Below, in pieces: positions 27,866-36,870 of a DNA stretch of 64,000 nucleotides (the stretch's first letter is position 1; each line of letters opens with the position of its first letter). The DNA lies in contig NZ_JAAOLX010000002.1 in assembly GCF_011601265.1 (NCBI RefSeq), forward strand, positions 310,001-374,000, given 5' to 3'. A model generated the notes under the pieces. The model saw only the letters and a list, made by a program, of their open reading frames with translations. It ran no database searches and was not told the origin of the DNA. Position numbers and translations under genes: made by a program. Source of the DNA: Iodobacter violaceini. GTDB taxonomy: Bacteria > Pseudomonadota > Gammaproteobacteria > Burkholderiales > Chitinibacteraceae.

Positions 27866-28581
27866 TGGAAGTCCACCACCTTACCCTGTGCTATCGCGAC
27901 CGGGCTGCGGTCCATACCCTCTCTGGCCGCTTCGAAACGGGCAGCCACACTGCGATTGTCGGCCCCAATGGCGCGGGCAAATCGACACTGCTTTCTGCCC
28001 TGGCTGGCATCAAAACGCCGGACGAAGGGCATATCCATGCCCACGGCAAAGTGGCATACCTGGCGCAGCTTTCAACGCTGGATAAACAATTCCCCCTTAT
28101 GGTCAGAGAGCTGGCCTTAGCGGGTGCATGGTCGAGGCGTGGCCCGTGGCGCGGCTTATCTAAGCAAGATCGTGAACAAGCCGACAGCGCCTTAGAGCAA
28201 GTGGGTTTGAGTGACTTTGCCAGTGCACCTGTCAGCAATCTATCGGGCGGGCAGCTGCAACGCGCCCGTTTTGCCCGGCTGATTGTGGAAGACGCCGATG
28301 TGCTGCTGCTGGATGAGCCCTTTGCAAATGTAGACAGCAACACCATAGACAAGCTTCTGGAAGTACAGCATCAGTGGCATCGCATGGGTAAAACACAGAT
28401 CACCGTTTTGCACGATATTTCGCTAGTGCGGGCGCATTACCCGCAAACGCTGCTGCTGGCCCAATCGGCCATAGCATGGGGCAACACAGCCGATGTGCTG
28501 ACTGAGCCGCTGCTGGCCGAGGCCAACCGCCGCGCTCAGCACTGGCGCAATGATGCGGCCTGGTGCGAGGTGTGCGAATAA
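27862..28581 (+). CDS. Zinc/manganese-type ABC transporter ATP-binding protein
   Basis: The 239-residue energising subunit of a cluster-A1 metal importer. The start at 27862 was chosen because the longer frame to 27790 covers the small peptide gene in another frame. Motifs: Walker A GPNGAGKST, Q loop in YLAQLSTL, signature LSGGQLQRARFARL, Walker B DVLLLDEPFANVD, and H-loop VLHDISLV. Its stop overlaps the permease start by one base. Homologous to ZnuC, AztA and MntB-type ATPases. Confidence 0.9.
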   Translation: MMEVHHLTLCYRDRAAVHTLSGRFETGSHTAIVGPNGAGKSTLLSALAGIKTPDEGHIHAHGKVAYLAQLSTLDKQFPLMVRELALAGAWSRRGPWRGLSKQDREQADSALEQVGLSDFASAPVSNLSGGQLQRARFARLIVEDADVLLLDEPFANVDSNTIDKLLEVQHQWHRMGKTQITVLHDISLVRAHYPQTLLLAQSAIAWGNTADVLTEPLLAEANRRAQHWRNDAAWCEVCE

Positions 28582-29444
28582 TGGCTCAATTTGAAATCAT
28601 CAGCGCAATCAGCGAATTTGCCTTTATGCGCCGAGCGCTGGTTGGCAGCATGGCGCTGGCCATGGGCTGCGCCCCTGTTGGCGTTTTATTACTACTGCGC
28701 CGCATGTCCTTATTTGGTGATGCGCTGTCGCACGCCGTTTTACCTGGTGCTGCGATTGGCTTTTTACTTGGCGGCCTGACTCTGCCCTGGCTGGCCGGAG
28801 GCGGCCTGATCGCTGGCCTGCTGGTGGCCCTTGCCGCCAGCGTGGCAGCGCGAAAATCGCGCCTCAATGAAGACGCCAGCTTTGCAGGCTTTTATTTACT
28901 GGCACTGGCCATTGGCGTGCTGATTGTTTCCAAATGGGGCAGCAGCGTTGATCTGATTCACCTTTTATTTGGCTCGGTGCTCGCCATTGACGACCCATCG
29001 CTGCTTATCGTGAGCGGAGTGGCCAGCATCACCCTGCTTTGGCTGGCCATTGAATACCGTGGCATTGTGCTGGAATGCGCCGATTCTGGCTTTATCGCCG
29101 CCACCAGCGGCAATGGCATGCGCTTTCATATCGGCTTTATGGTGATTGCCGTGCTCAACTTTGTGGCCGCATTTCAGGCCATGGGCACGCTGATGGCCGT
29201 GGGGCTGATGATGCTCCCCGCCGCCACCGCCCGGCTGTGGGTAGAACGCTTATCAATGCTGTTTGCCGTATCCTGGCTGATCGCCCTCTTTGCTTGTGTA
29301 GCGGGCCTGATCGCATCTTACCAATGGGATTTACCCTCAGGCCCCGCCATTGTGCTGATCGCTGGCGTTCTGTACTGCCTCTCACTCCTCTTCGCCCCCT
29401 TCGGCTTATTTATCCGCCGAAAAGCAAGGCACCATGCGGTTTAA
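28581..29444 (+). CDS. Zinc/manganese-type ABC transporter permease
   Basis: A 287-residue ABC-3 family membrane protein with about eight hydrophobic segments. The start at 28581 overlaps the ATPase stop (TAATG). Family marks are the early FMRRALVGSMALAMGCAPVGVLLLLRRMSLFGDALSHAVLPGAAIGF region, which includes the ATPase-coupling segment, and LIHLLFGSVLAID. It works with the ATPase upstream and the binding protein downstream. Confidence 0.9.
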   Translation: MAQFEIISAISEFAFMRRALVGSMALAMGCAPVGVLLLLRRMSLFGDALSHAVLPGAAIGFLLGGLTLPWLAGGGLIAGLLVALAASVAARKSRLNEDASFAGFYLLALAIGVLIVSKWGSSVDLIHLLFGSVLAIDDPSLLIVSGVASITLLWLAIEYRGIVLECADSGFIAATSGNGMRFHIGFMVIAVLNFVAAFQAMGTLMAVGLMMLPAATARLWVERLSMLFAVSWLIALFACVAGLIASYQWDLPSGPAIVLIAGVLYCLSLLFAPFGLFIRRKARHHAV

Positions 29445-29450
29445 GGCGAA

Positions 29451-29514
29451 CAAGCAAAAATCAAATACTCCGCGGGAATCCCGCAGCAAAATCAGCGTGC
29501 CGAAGACTCTTAAA
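29451..29514 (+). repeat. Short copy of the dispersed intergenic repeat (copy C)
   Basis: About 64 bp with AATCAAATACTCCGCGGGAATCCCGCAGCAAAATCAGCGTGCCGAAG-type sequence, matching the right-hand part of copy B. It occupies most of the gap between the permease and binding-protein genes of one operon. Confidence 0.75.
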
Positions 29515-29548
29515 ATAACAATCAACACACAAAAAAAGGACACTCCCC

Positions 29549-30427
29549 ATGCATAAACACTTACTCGCCCTGCTGCTGGCTGCCAGCAGCTTCGCCCATG
29601 CCGCCCCGCTTAAAGTAGCGGCCAGCTTTAGCGTACTCTCTAATTTGGTTCAGGAAGTAGGTGGCCAGCGGGTGGAGGTCAGCAGCCTCGTGGGCATGGA
29701 TGAGGATGCCCATGTGTGGCAAGCCAGGCCTGCAGACCTGAAAAAACTCTCAGCAACATCACTATTTTTTGTGAATGGCTTGGGCTTTGAGGGCTGGTTA
29801 AAGCGGGTTGAGCAAGCTTCTGCCTATAAAGGTCAAGTGATTACCGTCAGCAAAAACATCAAGCCTCGCGCAATGGCGGATGATCACGGGCATGAAGGCC
29901 ATCAGCATGACCACACCGATCCGCATGCCTGGCATGATCCACGCGCAGTGGTATCGATGGTCGAAGAAATCAAGCAGGCATTAAGCAAGGCAGACCCGGC
30001 AGGCGCTAAAGAATATGCCCAAAATGCCGCGCGTTTTACCACGCAAATCACCCAGCTTGATCAAAAAGTCAGCGCTGCTTTTGCAGCGATTCCGGCCGCA
30101 AAGCGCAAAGTGGTGACTTCTCACGATGCACTGGGCTACTTGGGTGCGCGTTATCAGCTGCAATTGCTGCCTTTGCAAAGCATTTCTACCGAAGCCGAGC
30201 CCAGCGCCCGCCAGATGGCTGCTTTAATTCGTGAAATCCGCAAAAATAATATCCGCGCCGTATTTGCCGAAAACATCAGCAACCCCAAACTGATCGAGCA
30301 AATCGCCCGCGAGACTCAAGCCAAAGTCGGTCCGGCGCTTTATACCGATGCCTTATCTAAAAACGCCCCCAGCTGGCTGGCGATGTTCAGCCATAATACG
30401 CAGGCAATTTTGGATGTTTTAAAATAA
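29549..30427 (+). CDS. Periplasmic zinc/manganese-binding protein of the ABC importer
   Basis: A 292-residue cluster-A1 solute-binding protein (ZnuA/AztC type) with a signal peptide ending FAHA-A. Candidate metal ligands are the His in MDEDAHVW, the His in DPHAWHDP, the Glu in VFAENISNP and the Asp in LYTDALS. A histidine-rich loop of about 15 residues (DDHGHEGHQHDH) precedes the second ligand, which favours zinc over manganese. It lies 104 bp after the permease with a repeat copy between. Confidence 0.88.
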   Translation: MHKHLLALLLAASSFAHAAPLKVAASFSVLSNLVQEVGGQRVEVSSLVGMDEDAHVWQARPADLKKLSATSLFFVNGLGFEGWLKRVEQASAYKGQVITVSKNIKPRAMADDHGHEGHQHDHTDPHAWHDPRAVVSMVEEIKQALSKADPAGAKEYAQNAARFTTQITQLDQKVSAAFAAIPAAKRKVVTSHDALGYLGARYQLQLLPLQSISTEAEPSARQMAALIREIRKNNIRAVFAENISNPKLIEQIARETQAKVGPALYTDALSKNAPSWLAMFSHNTQAILDVLK

Positions 30428-30497
30428 GCCAACCCCATTCAACTTACATGATGATAAAGATGCATCAGCTTTAAGCGGATGGAGCAAAACCTCGAAT

Positions 30498-30570
30498 CAC
30501 AGAGAGCACAGAGAAAATGATAGATCCGATGCTTTTCACTGTGGCCTCTGTATTCTCGTTTTACTCTGTG
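30498..30570. repeat. Second CACAGAG/CTCTGTG palindromic element
   Basis: CACAGAG at 30498-30504 pairs with CTCTGTG at 30564-30570, with additional CACAGAG and CTCTGT words inside. It resembles the nested palindrome at 730-841 and lies in the gap after the metal-binding-protein gene. Confidence 0.6.
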
Positions 30571-30612
30571 GTTTAAGGTTTGGCTTTCTGTAAAGGCCAG
30601 CTGAAGTCACTT

Positions 30613-30642
30613 TATAATCAGCCCAAACAAGCCCCCCCCCCC
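30613..30642 (+). promoter_or_regulatory. TATAAT box and C11 tract directly before the DUF3299-like gene
   Basis: TATAAT is at 30613-30618 and eleven consecutive C at 30632-30642, four bases before the ATG. No Shine-Dalgarno sequence is present; the C tract sits where it should be. No good -35 box is seen. Length change in the tract could alter translation or promoter geometry. Confidence 0.55.
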
Positions 30643-30646
30643 AAGT

Positions 30647-31072
30647 ATGCACAAACTCATCCTTACTCTTAGTCTGCTCGCCTTAGCGGGCCTGCTCGCA
30701 TCTTTGGCTTTTAATGCCGAAGACAATCTGGTGAGCTGGTCACTTTTAGCCAAAGTTGAAATCAGGCAGGGATTATTCGGGGATAAAGAAACCATCTTTG
30801 ACCCGGCCATCAAATCGCTGGAGCAAAAAGACATCAGGCTGGCCGGGTTTATGTTTCCACTGCAATCCGGGGAGAAAGTGCGGCGCTTTATTTTGTCTGC
30901 GAAGCAGCCCACTTGTGCCACCTGTATGCCCGGCGGCGCAGAAGAAATGGTGCTGGTGAACAGTCAGCAGCCAGTCAAAGTGAGCACTGACAGAATGCAA
31001 GTAAAGGGGAGATTTAAAATTGCCCAGGAGATGGGCTTACTGTACCGGCTGGACAGCAATACTCAGCACTGA
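30647..31072 (+). CDS. DUF3299-like exported protein
   Basis: A 141-residue protein with an N-terminal hydrophobic signal or anchor (LILTLSLLALAGLLASLAF). The segment FDPAIKSLEQKDIRLAGFMFPLQSGEKVRRFIL and the following TCATCMPGGAEEMVLV resemble DUF3299 proteins, which are often encoded beside cluster-A1 metal ABC transporters; here it follows one. The two cysteines (CATC) replace the usual proline-rich stretch. Function unknown; a periplasmic metal-handling role is an inference from the neighbourhood. Confidence 0.6.
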   Translation: MHKLILTLSLLALAGLLASLAFNAEDNLVSWSLLAKVEIRQGLFGDKETIFDPAIKSLEQKDIRLAGFMFPLQSGEKVRRFILSAKQPTCATCMPGGAEEMVLVNSQQPVKVSTDRMQVKGRFKIAQEMGLLYRLDSNTQH

Positions 31073-31083
31073 TACAGGGAAGT

Positions 31084-31572
31084 TTACAACGGGGATGGCG
31101 GCAAAATTCGTTTTCGCAGCAAGGCATTTTCAATCCACTGCCCGCGCACTTCAGTTGAAAGTGTATGGTCTAAAGTAAAGCCATGCGCCAGAAAAAAAGG
31201 CTGGGCGCTGATGCTGATAAAGCTGGATACCTCTGGCAGATTCTTTTCAAACGCCCTGTCTTCCAAATGCCTGAGCAGGCGCTTGCCTATGCCCTTGCCC
31301 TGCCAGTCGCCATGCACAAAAAAGTGGCTGATCAGCCCGTCTTTTTGCAAATCTGCATAAGCCACCAACTGGCCTTTGCACTCCACCACCCTTGGCATCA
31401 GCCCCTCAAGAATTTTCCCCCAGCACACAGGATCAAACGTCTTTGGCGCCCAGCCATCCAACTGCGCCGGGGTGTAATCATTCCGGCAGAACTGATGAAT
31501 ACTGGTGTAATAGACATGATGCAATTGTGAGGCGTCTTCGGGACGATAGCTGCGAATATGCAAATAAGACAT
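31084..31572 (-). CDS. GNAT-family N-acetyltransferase
   Basis: From the ATG at 31572, which has a strong GGAGGAA site, the protein is 162 residues; the open frame extends 27 codons further. It has the GNAT core: IRSYRPEDASQLHHVYYTSI at the N-terminus, the acetyl-CoA loop GDWQGKGIGKRLLRHLE near the middle, and an FFLAHGF motif near the end. The substrate is unknown. Convergent with the DUF3299-like gene, with only 11 bp between stops. Confidence 0.87.
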   Translation of the reverse strand: MSYLHIRSYRPEDASQLHHVYYTSIHQFCRNDYTPAQLDGWAPKTFDPVCWGKILEGLMPRVVECKGQLVAYADLQKDGLISHFFVHGDWQGKGIGKRLLRHLEDRAFEKNLPEVSSFISISAQPFFLAHGFTLDHTLSTEVRGQWIENALLRKRILPPSPL

Positions 31573-31751
31573 GGCTTCCTCCAGGCTAAATTCAGTATAT
31601 GCAAACCTCTCGCTCCATGCCCACAGCCTGAGCATGAAAAGCAGCCTCTGCATGCAAATTACATATCGATATATAAATCAAATTTAATAGTCTAAATAGA
31701 ACTATAAAGAACTGCTACGCTGACTGCATACCTTTCGAATAAAGGGCAAAT

Positions 31752-32066
31752 ATGCAAGCATATATTGTAGGTGCCGATCACCTTGGCCATATTCCAAAAT
31801 TACTTGCCTTGTATGGTATTACGATAGGCGAGCACATTACCGGCAGAAATCCAGCGCATCAGCGCAAGCCCGGCTGTTTAAAAGACATGGATATCATGAT
31901 TTTATTTACCGACTTTTTAGGTCATAACGTCATGAAAAACTACCGCGCCGCAGCCGCCGCAAATCGTATGCATATTGTGGCCTGCCGCAGATCACAAACG
32001 GCACTGCAGCAATCCTTACAAAATTGCCCGGCATTCAGCCAGATGACTCTGCCTGCCTGCGCATAA
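31752..32066 (+). CDS. DUF2325 family protein
   Basis: A 104-residue cytoplasmic protein of unknown function. The pattern YIVGADHLGHIPKLLALYGI, MDIMILFTDFLGHNVMKNYRAAA and MHIVACRRSQTALQQSL is that of DUF2325. AAGGG site before the ATG. A strong hairpin follows directly. The family is poorly characterised. Confidence 0.75.
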   Translation: MQAYIVGADHLGHIPKLLALYGITIGEHITGRNPAHQRKPGCLKDMDIMILFTDFLGHNVMKNYRAAAAANRMHIVACRRSQTALQQSLQNCPAFSQMTLPACA

Positions 32067-32070
32067 AAAA

Positions 32071-32102
32071 CAACAGCCCTCAGTAATCACTGAGGGCTGT
32101 TG
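32071..32102. terminator. Bidirectional terminator between DUF2325 and the ClpP-like gene
   Basis: A perfect 14-bp stem (CAACAGCCCTCAGT / ACTGAGGGCTGTTG) with a 4-nt loop. An A run on its left gives a T tract for the minus-strand ClpP-like gene. Confidence 0.9.
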
Positions 32103-32117
32103 CTGGCAAACTGGCGA

Positions 32118-32696
32118 TTACTCCAAATCGGAGTGGCTTTGAATGACGCGTGAAACAAGGCCGTATTCAATCGCTTCTTCCGGATTCATCCAGTAATCGC
32201 GCTCAATATCGTTGAGCACTTTTTCCAAGCTCTGGCCGGTTTCTTTCGCGATCACCGCAGCAATTCGCTCACGCATGCGGATGATTTCTTTGACTTGAAT
32301 CTCTACATCAGAGGCAGATCCGCCCATGCCGCCGCTGGGCTGATGAATCAAAAAGCGCGTATTGGGCAGGCACACCCTTCGCTCTTTAGGCACAGAAAGG
32401 AAGATGTGTGCCCCAGCACTGGCCACCCAGCCGCTGCCTATCATATTCACCGGCGCACGAATAAATTTGATAATGTCATGAATCACATCACCCGATTCCA
32501 CATGGCCGCCAGGCGATGAAATCAGCACATTAATGGGCTTGGCCGATTCGGTAGCCAAAGCAATCAGGCGCCGTGCCGTATCTTTTGCCAATACGTCGTT
32601 AATGCTGCCAATAATAAAAACAAAACGGGATTCGAATGCTTTTTCTTCCAGAAAAGCATCTTGCGAGCCTCCTGCTACCGCTGCTTCTTCAGCCAT
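32118..32696 (-). CDS. ClpP-like serine protease subunit
   Basis: A 192-residue member of the ClpP family. The catalytic triad is S93 (WVASAGA), H118 (FLIHQPSGG) and D167 (IERDYWM), and the SSPGGHVESGD strand that forms the oxyanion region is present. Sequence details (GSGWVASAGAHIFL instead of GQAASMGA) mark it as a paralogue rather than the housekeeping ClpP. No clpX or other ATPase is adjacent. It may form its own or a mixed ring. Confidence 0.87.
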   Translation of the reverse strand: MAEEAAVAGGSQDAFLEEKAFESRFVFIIGSINDVLAKDTARRLIALATESAKPINVLISSPGGHVESGDVIHDIIKFIRAPVNMIGSGWVASAGAHIFLSVPKERRVCLPNTRFLIHQPSGGMGGSASDVEIQVKEIIRMRERIAAVIAKETGQSLEKVLNDIERDYWMNPEEAIEYGLVSRVIQSHSDLE

Positions 32697-32886
32697 CTTA
32701 TGCCCCTAAGTGAATAAACTTACAAAGACCAACAGTTATCATAATGGAAACCGCAAACATTGGGCGATTTATCCCCAAGCCTGATGCACACATGCAAATC
32801 TGCCGCAACAGACACACTTGACCCTGAGCAATACGCAAACTCACAGAGAGCATAAGCTGGTCCTTACCTACGTAAGGATAAAAATA

Positions 32887-34038
32887 ATGCGTTTTAAACC
32901 ACTTCAGATTTCAGGCCACAGCCTCTTACCCATTGTTCAGGGCGGCATGGGCGTAGGTATTTCGGCTCATAAACTCGCCGGAGCCGTTGCAAAAGAAAAC
33001 GCCATTGGCACCATTGCCAGTGTGGATTTACGCCAGCACCACCCCGATTTAATGGCCCAAACACATCGCTGCCTTGATGCGGATCTGATCAACAAAACCA
33101 ATTTAACCGCCCTGGACAGGGAAATTCGCGCCGCTAAAGAGATTGCCAATGGCTGCGGCATGATTGCCGTGAATGTCATGAAAGCCGTTCGGGATCATGT
33201 TGCCCTTGTAAAACAAGCTTGTGAAAGCGGTGCAGACGCCATTGTGATGGGCGCGGGCCTGCCGGTTGATTTACCCGAAATGACGAGCGATCACCCCAAA
33301 GTGGCACTTATCCCGATTTTGTCAGATGCGCGTGGCGTGGCGATTATTTTAAAGAAGTGGCTTAAAAAAGGCCGCAAGGCCGATGCCATTGTGATTGAGC
33401 ACCCTGGTCATGCCGGCGGCCATTTAGGCGCGGCCCGTATCAGCGATGTACATGATGTACGCTTTGATTTTGCCAGGGTGCTGGCCGATTGCCATGCCCT
33501 TTTTGCCGAGCTGGGTCTGGGCCGTGACGCCCCCCGGCTGATTGTGGCAGGCGGCATAGACAGCCACGATAAAGTCAGCCACTGGCTCAATCATGGTGCC
33601 GATGCGGTACAGCTGGGCACGGCTTTTGCCGTATGCGAGGAGGGTGATGCGCATATCAACTTTAAACAAACCCTGATCAATGCTAAAGCCAGCGATCTGG
33701 CCGAGTTTGTCAGCGTAGCCGGCCTGCCAGCCCGTGCTGTTGCCACCCCATGGCTGAAACAATATCTGCGTCGCGAAAGCCATTTGCAAGCCATTGCCAA
33801 AGCCGATCCGCGCCGCTGCACCCAGCGCATGGATTGCCTGAGCCACTGCGGCCTGAAGGATGGCCTTAGCAAAGTCGGCCAATTTTGCATCGACCTCAAA
33901 CTCGCCTCTGCCATGAACGGCGAAGTCGATAAAGGCTTGTTTTTCAGAGGCAACGGCAGCCTCCCCTTCGGAGAAGCCATCCGCCCTGTGCGCGAGCTGA
34001 TCGAATACTTAATGAGCGGCAGAATGGCCGCGGCATAA
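32887..34038 (+). CDS. Nitronate monooxygenase (2-nitropropane dioxygenase family)
   Basis: An FMN-dependent TIM-barrel flavoenzyme. From the ATG at 32887 (AAGGAT site) it is 383 residues; 23 upstream open codons lack a ribosome site. Marks are PIVQGGMGVGISAHKLAGAVA at the N-terminus, HPGHAGGHLG with the catalytic His, IVAGGIDSHDKV and ADAVQLGTAF at the phosphate-binding end. A C-terminal cysteine-containing part (RRCTQRMDCLSHCGLKDG) is notable. It oxidises alkyl nitronates in known members; other substrates are possible. Confidence 0.85.
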   Translation: MRFKPLQISGHSLLPIVQGGMGVGISAHKLAGAVAKENAIGTIASVDLRQHHPDLMAQTHRCLDADLINKTNLTALDREIRAAKEIANGCGMIAVNVMKAVRDHVALVKQACESGADAIVMGAGLPVDLPEMTSDHPKVALIPILSDARGVAIILKKWLKKGRKADAIVIEHPGHAGGHLGAARISDVHDVRFDFARVLADCHALFAELGLGRDAPRLIVAGGIDSHDKVSHWLNHGADAVQLGTAFAVCEEGDAHINFKQTLINAKASDLAEFVSVAGLPARAVATPWLKQYLRRESHLQAIAKADPRRCTQRMDCLSHCGLKDGLSKVGQFCIDLKLASAMNGEVDKGLFFRGNGSLPFGEAIRPVRELIEYLMSGRMAAA

Positions 34039-34055
34039 ACCCGGCCTTGCCATTG

Positions 34056-34087
34056 AAGGAGTGCAGGAAAAACAACTTGCACTCCTT
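34056..34087 (+). terminator. Hairpin after the nitronate monooxygenase gene
   Basis: A perfect 10-bp stem (AAGGAGTGCA / TGCACTCCTT) with a 12-nt loop, 17 bp after the stop codon. Only three T follow. Confidence 0.6.
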
Positions 34088-34217
34088 TCAAGCACCAGAC
34101 CCAGCCATCATCCCCCTTCTTATCAGTAAGATTCTCGCACCCCTAACTTACAAATCGATAGCCAAATAGAATATCTCCGGCGTACAATCTTGAATTGATA
34201 ATTATTCGTATTCCACA

Positions 34218-36851
34218 ATGAAACTGCGTCACCTCGCTACCCTCCTTTGTTCTCTCTCCCTTTTTACCGCCTGCAGCAGCGATTCTTCGCCAGAAATCAA
34301 AACAGGCCGCTTACAGAATATCTCCGGCCTTGATTACGATACGCCCAGCCAGCATGGCCGCACGACGGCCAATGGCGAGTATCAGTATCTTGAAGGCGAA
34401 AACGTTACGTTTCGTATAGGCGCGCTGGAGCTGGGCAAGGTGGCCGCGGGTGCCGCCATCACACCGCTGACGCTGGCCGGCAGCGAAGTGGGTGCACACA
34501 AAATCATGCAGCTTTTGCTGACGCTGGATGAAGACGACAACGGCAACAATGGCATTCAGATTGCCGCCAGCGATGCGGCACGCTTTGTTAAAGCGCAGGC
34601 CATTCAGTCTGCTGACATTTCAGAATTAATCGATGCCAGCGGCGTGGCACATACGCTGGTCAGCGCTGAATATGCGCGTCAGTTTTATAATTTAAGCATG
34701 CAGGCCATCAGCGGCGTGAAGCCCGCCCAGCGCTATACCCGCAAAGATGAAGCAAGCGGTGCAACACTCAGTGATGAAGCCACCCGCGCTGGCTGTGTGG
34801 CAGACAGCCAGACAGGCTTAAGCTGGGAGGTTAAAACCACTGATGGCTTACGTGCTGCCAGGCACCGCTACCTGCCCGCTATGGTGCGCGGAGCAACAAA
34901 TGCAGGTCAGTGCGATTCAAGCTTAGAAGTCTGCACTGCAGGGGACTACAGCGAAAAAGTAAACGAAGCCAGACTATGCGGCTTTGAAGACTGGCGCACC
35001 CCAACCGAAGCCGAGCTAAAAACCCTGCTTGATCCTTCGCAGTATGATGCGGCTAAGCAGCTGGCCGCCATTGACCGCCGTGCCTTCCCCGATGCCGAGC
35101 CTATTTTCTACTGGAGCGATACGCTCAGAAAAGTGCAGGGCTTTTTAGCGGTATGGTTTAACGACACGCATAAAACACTCGATTCTACTTTGCTGGCCAA
35201 AGAGCGTTACGGCGCACTGCGCCTGGTGCGCGGCCCGATGATCCCTGATGCACCAAGTAAAGAGGATCAGGAAGACCCGAACTATATTCCGCTGACCAAT
35301 GAAGGAAAATTGCCAAAAATTGGCCAGCCTTACGCCTGCGTGGATATCAACGACCGGGCTTTGCTGAGCAATAAGCAAAAAGCAGAAATGCGCCTGCTAA
35401 CTCCTTCAGATAAAAACGCGCCCGCTAATCAAAGCCTCAGCCCGGAGCAGGTTAAAACATTGCTGGCCACCAGCAATGCAGGGGCGTGTGGCGTAAGCAA
35501 CTGGCGTTTACCCACCACTGCCGAAATGAGCAAAATCCTCACCATGGCACTGGATGCAGAAAACACCGAGCTGCGCCAAACCATGCCTTTTCTGGATAGC
35601 AAGGCGAACTACTGGGCAGGCACCGCAGACAAACTCAGCAGCATTTCAGCCAATTCACCCAACGCGCAGAATCCAGCCGCTGCGCGTGTGGTGCTGATTT
35701 CACAAACCGCCCGTCCTTTCTTTGAGCGAGTACCCACCGGCCCGAACACTCGCCCAGGCGATGCGGAACTTGCCAGCTGGCGCGATCAATATTCACGCTA
35801 TCAGCCAGGCAGCAGCACCCAGCCCAACTGGCCTGCGCCCACGCTGGATGCCAGTACCAGAGAAGGCTTTGCCGATTTAGGCCTGCTGCCCGCCCCGGCT
35901 TTCCCCGCGAATAACCCCTACTCGCCAGAAAAAGTAGCACTGGGTGAAAAGCTGTTTGCTGATCCTCGGCTTTCACGCAATAACTTAATCTCTTGCGCCA
36001 GCTGCCATGATCCTAAAAATGGCTGGAGCGACCCGAAAGAATTATCCGAAGGCCACGTGGGCCAGCTGGGCAGCCGTAATGCGATGACCATTATCAACAC
36101 CGCTTACGTTAAAGAATTATTCTGGGATGGCCGCGCCAAATCGCTGGAAGAACAAGCCACCGGCCCGATCAGCAATCCGCTGGAAATGCACCAGAGCCTG
36201 AGCCAGACAGCTTACAAAATTGCCGCAGCCCCGGAATACGCCGCGCTGTTTACCGCAGCCTTTGGCGATCAAACCATTAATGCTGAGCGCATTGCTAAAG
36301 CTATCGCCACTTTTGAGCGCACCATTACCAGCCAGGAAAGTGATTTCGATCGTTTCTTAAAAGGCGATCGCAAGGCGCTGAGCAATGACGCGCTATGGGG
36401 CCTGCAATTATTCCGCACCAAAGCGCGCTGCATTAATTGCCACAACACGCCTTTAATGTCGGATAACCAGTATCACAGCAATGGCCTGCATTATTACGGC
36501 CGTGAATTAGAAGATTTGGGCCGCTATAACGTCACGAAAAACCCGGCCGATATCGGAAAATTCCGCACGCCAATGCTGCGCGATATTATTTACAGCGGCA
36601 ATTATATGCATAATGGCTTGTTTTCTATGGGCAATGGCGTGGGCGTTTTAGCCATGTATAACGCAGGCATGGTACAAACATTGCCAACAGGATTAGATAA
36701 ATTCGATCCAAACTTCCCAAAAACTTCGCCGGAAATTAAATCACTCGGGCTAAGCAAAAACGAAATCAACGCCCTGTTTGAATTTATGAAAGCCATCTCG
36801 GCCCAGCCAAGAACGCGCCCGGCTGCGGAAAAGGAATTATTTCAAAAATAA
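34218..36851 (+). CDS. Lipoprotein fusing DUF1566-like modules to a di-haem cytochrome c peroxidase
   Basis: An unusually long (877 residues) exported protein. The signal peptide ends in a lipobox-like LFTAC with C19. Residues about 25-170 form a domain of unknown type (ISGLDYDTPSQHGRTTANGEYQY). Two DUF1566-like modules follow: about 192-340 (GLSWEVKTTDG, CGFEDWRTPTEAELK) and about 370-500 (CGVSNWRLPTTAEMSK, YWAGTADK). Residues about 565-870 are a MauG/CcpA-type di-haem peroxidase with haem sites CASCH (593-597) and CINCH (738-742). It probably sits in the periplasm on a membrane and reduces peroxide or oxidises a partner. No electron donor gene is adjacent; a terminator follows. Confidence 0.85.
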   Translation: MKLRHLATLLCSLSLFTACSSDSSPEIKTGRLQNISGLDYDTPSQHGRTTANGEYQYLEGENVTFRIGALELGKVAAGAAITPLTLAGSEVGAHKIMQLLLTLDEDDNGNNGIQIAASDAARFVKAQAIQSADISELIDASGVAHTLVSAEYARQFYNLSMQAISGVKPAQRYTRKDEASGATLSDEATRAGCVADSQTGLSWEVKTTDGLRAARHRYLPAMVRGATNAGQCDSSLEVCTAGDYSEKVNEARLCGFEDWRTPTEAELKTLLDPSQYDAAKQLAAIDRRAFPDAEPIFYWSDTLRKVQGFLAVWFNDTHKTLDSTLLAKERYGALRLVRGPMIPDAPSKEDQEDPNYIPLTNEGKLPKIGQPYACVDINDRALLSNKQKAEMRLLTPSDKNAPANQSLSPEQVKTLLATSNAGACGVSNWRLPTTAEMSKILTMALDAENTELRQTMPFLDSKANYWAGTADKLSSISANSPNAQNPAAARVVLISQTARPFFERVPTGPNTRPGDAELASWRDQYSRYQPGSSTQPNWPAPTLDASTREGFADLGLLPAPAFPANNPYSPEKVALGEKLFADPRLSRNNLISCASCHDPKNGWSDPKELSEGHVGQLGSRNAMTIINTAYVKELFWDGRAKSLEEQATGPISNPLEMHQSLSQTAYKIAAAPEYAALFTAAFGDQTINAERIAKAIATFERTITSQESDFDRFLKGDRKALSNDALWGLQLFRTKARCINCHNTPLMSDNQYHSNGLHYYGRELEDLGRYNVTKNPADIGKFRTPMLRDIIYSGNYMHNGLFSMGNGVGVLAMYNAGMVQTLPTGLDKFDPNFPKTSPEIKSLGLSKNEINALFEFMKAISAQPRTRPAAEKELFQK

Positions 36852-36870
36852 AGCCATGATTTAAAAGATT

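Noticed and set aside
31752-32696. Defence island suggested by DUF2325 next to a ClpP-like protease
   Set aside because: The genes are convergent with a shared terminator, no nuclease, helicase or other defence family is present, and both occur as ordinary chromosomal genes.
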